IMG/VR virus record: IMGVR_UViG_3300050029_000054
Location: 1-23,030 of that record
Length of the DNA: 23,030 bases
Source of the DNA: a virus
Strand: one strand, 5' to 3'
Position 1 is the stretch's first letter; each line of letters begins with the position of its first letter. The notes below the pieces were generated by a model, which did not search any database, had not been told where the DNA came from, and worked only from the letters and a program-made list of their open reading frames with translations. Below are positions 8,743-15,200 of this stretch, in pieces. The position numbers and the translations under genes were made by a program.

Positions 8743-10151
8743 AACTAAAGCTCGCCTCGCCGGTTCTCATCCGACCGGACGGGCTCTCGAACGCCGAGAT
8801 ACGCGAAGCGATGGAGGTCGCAGAGAGGCTTCGTCACCCTCTCGCCGGGTTCCGCGAGTTCCTCAACTACTGGCAGTTCCTAGACCAAGACACCGGCACC
8901 GTCCGTATCCTCGGGGAGACGCTCTGGCCCGCGCAAGAGGAGTTCGTTCGCGCCGCCGTCGAGAATCCGTGGGTCTTCTACCTCAAGGCCCGGCAGCTTG
9001 GCGAGTCTACGATGGCCTGCGCCTTCGACGGCTACGTGCTCCGGGTACGTGACCGCAACGGCCGCGTCCACGTCTTCTCGCGTCGAGACGACGAGGCGAA
9101 GGACTTGCTCAAGATCGTCCGCTTCGGCATGGACGGCCTGCCCTCGTGGCTCTCGCTCCCGCTCTCACGCGAGTCCGCCAACGAAGTCGTGTGGGCGGCA
9201 GGCGAGGACGACCGGCGTCTGCTCCACGCCTACCCGACTGGCAAGGCGACCGGCCGTGGCGCGACGTGCGGCCACGCGCACATAGACGAGTGGGCGATCA
9301 TGGAAGACCCGCAGGGGGTGTGGGCGGCGGTCGAGCCGTCCATCTCGAAAGAGAGCGGCTCGTGCCATCTCGTGACGACCGGCATGGGGCCGACGAACTA
9401 CTCCTCGGCCTACTGGGAGACGTGCGAGAAGGGCGAGGGGGCTCACTACCCGTGCTTCATCCCGGCGCTCAACTCGCGGCCCGACTACTCCCCCGAGTTC
9501 CTGCGCCGCAAGAAGTCCACGATGGACAACCAGGCGTACCGCTCCGAGTACCCGGAGACGTGGCGGGATGCAATCTCGGGCGGTGCTCACTTCTTCTTCC
9601 TCGCCAAGCATCTCGATATGGCGGGGGTCGATGCGCTCGGGCTCCAACCCGCGAAGCCGAAGCACAACTACATCAAGGCGTGGGATTTGGGGCTCAAGGA
9701 CGCGAGTGTCGGTATTTGCCTCGACTGCACGGACGCGCCGATGATGGACGTGGTGGCTTTCGTCTACCTCAAGGGGGTCGACGCGCCCGTCGTCCAGCGC
9801 AACATCGAGAGGCTACACAAGGACTACCCCGGCATCACGGTGATCGAGGACAACAACATGGGCGAGTGGACGCGGCAGAGCCTCGACATCCCCTCCTCGC
9901 AGTTGATCGGCTGGCACACGAGCCGACCGAGCAAGGCGAAGATTCTCGCGGGCCTGTACGCGGCGCTCGGCGGTCAGTACCTCAAGTGGAAGCCGGAGGA
10001 GTGCCCGCAGTTGACGACCGAGATGAAGGGCTACCGCCTGCCGGACGATAGCGTGGTGCAGGACTGCGTGATGACGCTCGCCATCGCCGTCGAGCACGCC
10101 CCGGCGGCGTTCGAGGGCGGCGGTCGCATCATCGGCGTCATCCGGGTCTAA
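8739..10151 (+). CDS. terL: Terminase large subunit (packaging ATPase-nuclease)
   Basis: A 470-residue protein. The ATG at 8739 is chosen because it overlaps the upstream stop (ATGA) and has AAGGAG at 8729-8734; the open frame extends further upstream only as shadow. The ATPase domain has the deviant terminase Walker A KARQLGEST (residues 83-91), Walker B AHIDEWA (D183, E184) and motif III LVTTG (211-215). The RNase H-like nuclease domain shows KAWDLGLKD (D316), TVIEDNN (E370/D371) and VVQDCVM (D442) as likely metal ligands. It pumps DNA into the capsid through the portal and cuts the concatemer. No small terminase was recognised next to it. Length is normal for the family. Confidence 0.93.
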   Translation: MKLKLASPVLIRPDGLSNAEIREAMEVAERLRHPLAGFREFLNYWQFLDQDTGTVRILGETLWPAQEEFVRAAVENPWVFYLKARQLGESTMACAFDGYVLRVRDRNGRVHVFSRRDDEAKDLLKIVRFGMDGLPSWLSLPLSRESANEVVWAAGEDDRRLLHAYPTGKATGRGATCGHAHIDEWAIMEDPQGVWAAVEPSISKESGSCHLVTTGMGPTNYSSAYWETCEKGEGAHYPCFIPALNSRPDYSPEFLRRKKSTMDNQAYRSEYPETWRDAISGGAHFFFLAKHLDMAGVDALGLQPAKPKHNYIKAWDLGLKDASVGICLDCTDAPMMDVVAFVYLKGVDAPVVQRNIERLHKDYPGITVIEDNNMGEWTRQSLDIPSSQLIGWHTSRPSKAKILAGLYAALGGQYLKWKPEECPQLTTEMKGYRLPDDSVVQDCVMTLAIAVEHAPAAFEGGGRIIGVIRV

Positions 10152-10155
10152 ACCG

Positions 10156-10172
10156 GGCGCGGAGCCTGCGCC
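10156..10172 (+). terminator. Short GC hairpin after the terminase
   Basis: GGCGC, 7-nt loop, GCGCC, starting 5 bp after the terminase stop. No T-tract follows, so it could be a weak terminator or mRNA 3' structure. The 94 bp between terminase and the leftward gene hold this hairpin and the next one and no gene. Confidence 0.3.
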
Positions 10173-10212
10173 AGCAGGGCCAGGAGGGCACGCGGGCGAC
10201 GACGCGGGAGAT

Positions 10213-10228
10213 AGGGCGCACGAGCCCT
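10213..10228 (+). terminator. Candidate terminator between convergent genes
   Basis: AGGGC, 6-nt loop, GCCCT followed by TT, lying between the rightward terminase and the end of the leftward membrane-protein gene. The place suits a terminator; the stem is short. Confidence 0.4.
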
Positions 10229-10245
10229 TTGCAGCGCAGACGGGC

Positions 10246-10500
10246 TTACACGGGCTCGGATACGTGCGATTCAGCACCAAGCGGCTCTACGACCACGGCA
10301 TCGCCTGCAAGCTCGGTCACGCGACACACTTGGTCTTGCCCGAATGAGCGGAACCGCACAAGATCGCCGGGCTCCAAGTGCGGCACGACGCCGGGCGGAG
10401 TGAACCGCTCGTTGTGCATCGCGATCCGGTTGAGCGTGCCGCCGATGCCCCACGCCGCGAGGGCGATGATGATGAGGCACACGAGAACGGCAATCGCCAT
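10246..10500 (-). CDS. Small single-TM protein with SH3/KOW-like tail
   Basis: An 84-residue protein transcribed against the flanking structural genes. I take the ATG at 10500 (MAIAVLVC...) rather than the in-frame ATG at 10524, because TACACT lies exactly 6 nt before it as in other leaderless genes here. Residues 1-20 are a single hydrophobic helix (AIAVLVCLIIIALAAWGIGG). Residues about 38-80 (PHLEPGDLVRFRSFGQDQVCRVTELAGDAVVVEPL) form a short beta pattern starting with the PGDLV of SH3/KOW-like barrels. It is probably an inner-membrane protein with a small cytoplasmic or outer barrel. I do not know its function. Candidate roles are a membrane-acting moron, such as exclusion or lysis modulation. 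Confidence 0.7.
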   Translation of the reverse strand: MAIAVLVCLIIIALAAWGIGGTLNRIAMHNERFTPPGVVPHLEPGDLVRFRSFGQDQVCRVTELAGDAVVVEPLGAESHVSEPV

Positions 10501-10506
10501 CGACCA

Positions 10507-10512
10507 AGTGTA
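10507..10512 (-). promoter_or_regulatory. Leaderless-type -10 box for the small membrane protein
   Basis: On the minus strand TACACT is followed by 6 nt and the ATG at 10500. TG precedes it by one base, giving an extended -10. It is the same hexamer as in front of the glycosyltransferase, and it decides the start codon. Confidence 0.6.
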
Positions 10513-10546
10513 GCACGTCGTCATCTATGCAGAACGCGACAGCCGG

Positions 10547-10552
10547 TAGAAT
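10547..10552 (+). promoter_or_regulatory. Leaderless-type -10 box for the portal gene
   Basis: TAGAAT, preceded by CCGG, lies 6 nt before the portal ATG at 10559 with no Shine-Dalgarno sequence. It is divergent from the box at 10507-10512, with about 34 bp between the two. Confidence 0.6.
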
Positions 10553-10558
10553 CTCTGC

Positions 10559-12298
10559 ATGGCCGAAGTGCGCACGCCAGCCGACGGGCCTCCGCCCGAG
10601 AAGGTCGAGAAGGCCATCCGCGCCGCACGCGCAGACGAGAACGGCGAGACTCGCGTTCTCAAGGTGCTCTACCTCGATGAGCAGGGTGAATCGGTAGGCG
10701 AGTGGGCCTCCACGCAGATGCCGTCCGACCCGTTCCTCGGGCAGCGGCTCGCGGGCGTCATGGAGCCCCCGTTCCCGATGGAGCAGTTGGTCTACCTCGC
10801 GGAGATGCACCCCGTCCACTCAGCCGCGCTTGAGCAGAAGACTGCTGATATTTGCGGCAAGGGCTGGCAGTGGGAAGCCGAAGACCCGGACGCCGCCGAC
10901 GAGGACAAGCGCGACGAGCTTTCAGATTGGTTCGAGTCGCTCTCCCCGGACGAGCAGGATATGCGCGAGGTCATCTCAGCCGTGTGGCTCGACGTGGAGA
11001 CGACCGGCTGGGGGCTGTTCGAGTGCGTCCGTGAAGCCGGGAAGCCTGACGGCGAGGTCAAGCGAATCTACCAAGTCCCGGCGCACACGGTTCGTGTTCA
11101 CAAAAACGGCTTCGCGCTTGTGCAGATTCGCGATTCGCGTCGGGTATGGTTCCGCCGCTGGGGGGCGCAGGACATCGCGGGCAAGCGCATCGACGTGGAC
11201 ATCAAGACCGGCTCGCTCAAGACCGTCAACAAGCCCGCCAACGACCTGTTCGTGATCCGCCGCCCGTGCCGACGTTCCTCGTGGTACGGCATCCCCGGCT
11301 ACGTGTCGGCAATCGGATGGATCACCCTCGCGCTGGCCGTCCGCGACGACAACCTGTTCTTCTTCGCCAACCGGCGCGAGCCCCGTTGGGCGATCATCCT
11401 AACGGGCGTCGAGGGCCAGGACGACGATATTCAGGAAGACCTCCGCCGAGCGTTCACCGTCGACCTCAAGACCCCGTACCGCAACCTCATCATCCCGGTC
11501 AAGGGCGATAAGGCAAAGGTGGACTTCCAGAAGTTGTCCGATACGAAGACGGACGGCAGCTTCGAGAAGCTCGGGGATCGCGCGGACAAGGCCGTGATGA
11601 TCGCGCACCGCGTCCCCGCCGAACGGCTCGCCAACTCAGAGGTCGGCAACCTCGGCGGCAACATCGCCTCCGAGGCGAACCGCGTCTACAAAGAAGGCGT
11701 GGTCGGCCCGTCGCAGGAGCTTCTCAACTCGCGGCTCAATCGCTTCATCGCTGTCGAGCGCGGCATCGTATCGGGCAAGGAGAACGCCGACGGTGACAAG
11801 AACCCGTGGCAGATTTCGATGGACGACCTCGACATCCGCTCGGATCGCGAGGACTTGGATCAGGCGATCATGGCGTGGCACGCCGACATCATCACGCTGC
11901 GCGAGACGCGGCACCGGCTCAAGCTCGGGCCGCTCATGGTGCCGAAGCCGCCGGAGCCGGTAGAGCCCGAGATAGACCCGTTGACCGGCCAGCCGATTCC
12001 GCCCGATCCGCTCGCGATCCCGCCCGAGCCCCCGGAGCCCGAACTGGACGACTTGGGCAACGTGATCGCACCGGAGGAAATCGAGTCGCCGTACAACGAT
12101 AAGCTGTTCACGGAGCTTCCGGGCGTGGCAGCCGGGCAGGCCGGGGCTCCCGGCGGGCCTCCGCCCTCGGGCGCGGGCCGGTTGACGCCGGACACGCTCT
12201 CGAAGACGCGGCTCTCCGCGATGGAGCAGAATGTGCGTGACCTCCTTCGGCAGTCCCGCGATACGCATGAGCGTCTCTCGGAACTGACCGATGAGTAG
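10559..12298 (+). CDS. Portal protein
   Basis: A 579-residue protein that forms the dodecameric DNA gate at the capsid vertex and docks the terminase. The family pattern is visible: an N-terminal region leading to HPVHSAALEQKTADICGKGW, a central block DETTGWGLFECVRE-like with PAHTVRVHKNG, the helix RDDNLFFFANRREPRWAIIL, and the late VPAERLANSEVGNLGGNIASEANRVYKEGVVGPSQELLNSRLNRF segment typical of PBSX/SPP1-type portals. Residues about 460-545 are a Pro-rich linker, and the end is a helical coiled segment. It lies between terminase and MuF in the usual order. It overlaps the next gene by 8 bp, so portal and MuF are translationally coupled from the leaderless promoter upstream. Confidence 0.9.
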   Translation: MAEVRTPADGPPPEKVEKAIRAARADENGETRVLKVLYLDEQGESVGEWASTQMPSDPFLGQRLAGVMEPPFPMEQLVYLAEMHPVHSAALEQKTADICGKGWQWEAEDPDAADEDKRDELSDWFESLSPDEQDMREVISAVWLDVETTGWGLFECVREAGKPDGEVKRIYQVPAHTVRVHKNGFALVQIRDSRRVWFRRWGAQDIAGKRIDVDIKTGSLKTVNKPANDLFVIRRPCRRSSWYGIPGYVSAIGWITLALAVRDDNLFFFANRREPRWAIILTGVEGQDDDIQEDLRRAFTVDLKTPYRNLIIPVKGDKAKVDFQKLSDTKTDGSFEKLGDRADKAVMIAHRVPAERLANSEVGNLGGNIASEANRVYKEGVVGPSQELLNSRLNRFIAVERGIVSGKENADGDKNPWQISMDDLDIRSDREDLDQAIMAWHADIITLRETRHRLKLGPLMVPKPPEPVEPEIDPLTGQPIPPDPLAIPPEPPEPELDDLGNVIAPEEIESPYNDKLFTELPGVAAGQAGAPGGPPPSGAGRLTPDTLSKTRLSAMEQNVRDLLRQSRDTHERLSELTDE

Positions 12299-15200
12299 CC
12301 CGGCGCTCGACCTCTCAACCGAGTACCTCGGCCAAGTCCAAGACCTCTACGTCGCCGTGCGCGAACTGCGCAAGGAGGCGGGCCTCACGGATGCGCTGGC
12401 GATCAGCCGCGAGAATCAGCGCGAGCTAAAGCTCATCCTGCTCGACATTCAGAAGGCGCGGCGGCACCCTCGCGCCCTCGCCGTCCACGAGCGGTCGCGT
12501 GCTCTGTTCCTACAGGCCGAAGTGGACTGGGCCAAGATGCTCACCGTCATCTCGGACGCCCTCGTCGCGCGGCTCAACATCGACGGTGCGTACCACGCAG
12601 CCGCGCTCGGATGGATCGCGCCGCCGACTGACGCCGAACCCGCCGACGGAGTGTACGTCTACGACGGCGTGCTCAAGGACGCCATCGCGCCGCCGGACAC
12701 TCGGCGGCTCTCGAAGGTGAAGCCGAGCGATCAGGCCGCGATAGAAGCATGGGGAGGGCAGCGGGCTGTCGCGGGTCGTCTTGCGCTCAAGAAGGCGGAG
12801 CTTGGTGCGGACGTGCGTGTGCTCAGGGATGCGTCAGGGAAGCCGCTCGCCGTCGTCGCGCTCAGTCGCAACACGAGCGGCGTGCTCACCGTAGACCTGC
12901 TTGCCGCAAGCCCCGGCAACGGCACGAAGATGATGCAGGAGGCTGCGAGGGTCGCTCGGAGAGAGGGGCTCGGGCTCGCGCTCAACTCCGTCCCCGCTGC
13001 GCAGGGCTTCTACTCCAAGCTCGGGATGCAGGCGGGCAACAAGGGCGGCTTCTCCTTCTCTCCGGCGCAGGCGGCGGCGTTCGCGCAGTCGGGAGGGTAC
13101 ATCGCACCGCCGGGGGCCAAGAAGCCGAAGGGCATGAGCAACACGGAGAACCTTGCCTTGCAGACCATCGCGCAGAACGTGCTACAGGGGCCGGGCGCAC
13201 ACGTAGGCGAGCGGCTAGCGTCCGGCGTCAACTTCAACTCGTGGAACGAAGGCGCGATGCAGCGTTACCTCGGGATGACGCTCGATACGTCGACCCTCGC
13301 CGGGCAGGTCAGCCTCGAACATCTCGGCTACCACGATACGTTCGAGTGGGCTCACCCGCAGCAGATGGCTCGCGACATCTTCTCCGTGCGCGGGTCGAAG
13401 GTCGTCCAGCAGATGTACGGCGACCATATTGACACGCTCACCAAAATCATCACGGACGCGACCGACCCGCGCAACCCGAAGACGCTCGATCAGGTGCGTG
13501 CCTCGATCCGCCAACAGTGGCCCGACTTGCAGCGGTATCAAGTCGACCGGATCGCACGCTCGGAGACGGCAGCCGTCTGGACGACGACGGCCATGAACAC
13601 GTACGCGGCCAACGGGATCACGCAGTTCGAGAGCATCGTCGCCACTGGCCCGAGCATCGGCATCGACTCGGAAGACCCGTGCGACGAGTGCGTGGACGCG
13701 GCGGCGGACGTTCACTCCGTTGATGACGACCTGCCCCCGTGGCATCCGAACTGCCGATGCGAGGCGATCCCCGTGCTCGAAGGAGAGGGGGACGGGGAGG
13801 AGTGGCTACCGCCGGACGAGCCCTGGACGGGAGGCGACGAGCCCGTCACGGAAGCCCCTATGAGCACGCCGGACAACCTCACCCCCGCGCCCTACCCCGG
13901 CGAGCCGGTCGGCGGCTTCGGCCCGTACACCCCGGCGCAGGAACAGGCCGCGCAGAACTTCGCGGTGAACGCACTACCGGCGCTCAAGGCCAACGACGGA
14001 TTCTCCTTCGCGCACACGGGCGACCCCTACCCGACGAAGCGGTACGTCTCCGCAACGATGGGTAACGAGCAGATCATCAAGGGGCCGCTCACGCAGGAAG
14101 ACCTACGCCGCTACTACCTGCGCCATCTCAAGGACGTGACCGGGCCGGACGCGGCGATCCCCGGCAAGATGTTCTACGGCGGATGGCGTGACGCCAACAC
14201 CGGATGGACGTACCTCGACACGTCGACCTCGTTCGCCAGCCGCGACACGGCGATGCAGTTCGGTCGCGACCATGTGCAGGAGGCGATCTACGACTCGAAG
14301 ACCGGCGAGTCGGTCTACCTCGGCGTGCGTCCCGGCAGCACGGCCACCGTTGAGCCCTTCCGTGCGCCGGGCACGTCGGACGCGGTGCCGTTCTCGGAAG
14401 CCTCGCAGCTAGCAGACGGACGGCTCTCGGCGCTCGGGCTCAACCCGGACACGTACGCCACGATCAAGCGGCTCGGGCTCGACGGATGGCCTCCGAAGAA
14501 GGGCAAGCTCGCAGAGGAGATGTTCCCCGGCAAGGATGTCGAGGACACGATGCAGCTTTACAAGATCGGCACCGCCGACGGTGCAGGCGGGGCCGGGCAC
14601 TGGGTAGTCAGGCCGGGAGAGTTCCACGAGAACGGACTACCGAAGCGCGATTGGGTCGGCGGGCAGTGGACTGAGGCACGCAAGCTAGAGCATCAAAAGT
14701 GGGAGAAGGCTGTCTTTGAGGGCAAGGTCAAGGCAACCGGCACGCCCCAAGCGATGTTCACGGCGGGCGGCGGCGCATCCGGTAAGGCAGCTTCGGAGTT
14801 CTATTTTGACGGCAAGTGGCGGTCGCTCAAAGAGTTGGAAGCCCGCAACGACGTGGTAGTGATCGACCCGGACGGGATCAAGAAGATGGCCGACGAGTTC
14901 AAGGCGCTCCAAGCGAACGGCGACATCTACGCCGCGTCGTCTGTCCACGAGGAGTCGTCCGAACTGTCCAAGCTCTTTATGAAGCGGGCGCTGTCCGAAG
15001 GCTACAACGTGATCTTCGACACGACGGCCTCGGGCGAGGAGAAGTTCATCGCCAAGCTCGCGGAGGCGAAGAACGCCGGGTACGAAGTGCAGGTCACGAA
15101 GTCCTACATCACGACGAAGGATGCCGTCGGGCGATCCATCGACCGCGCCGAGAGGGTGGGCGGGCCGTCCGAGGGCCGGTACGTCAACGTCCGGGCGCTC

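Noticed and set aside
10501-10524. Upstream ATG of the small membrane protein
   Set aside because: The -10 box TACACT lies inside these codons, 6 nt before the ATG at 10500, so the shorter form is favoured.
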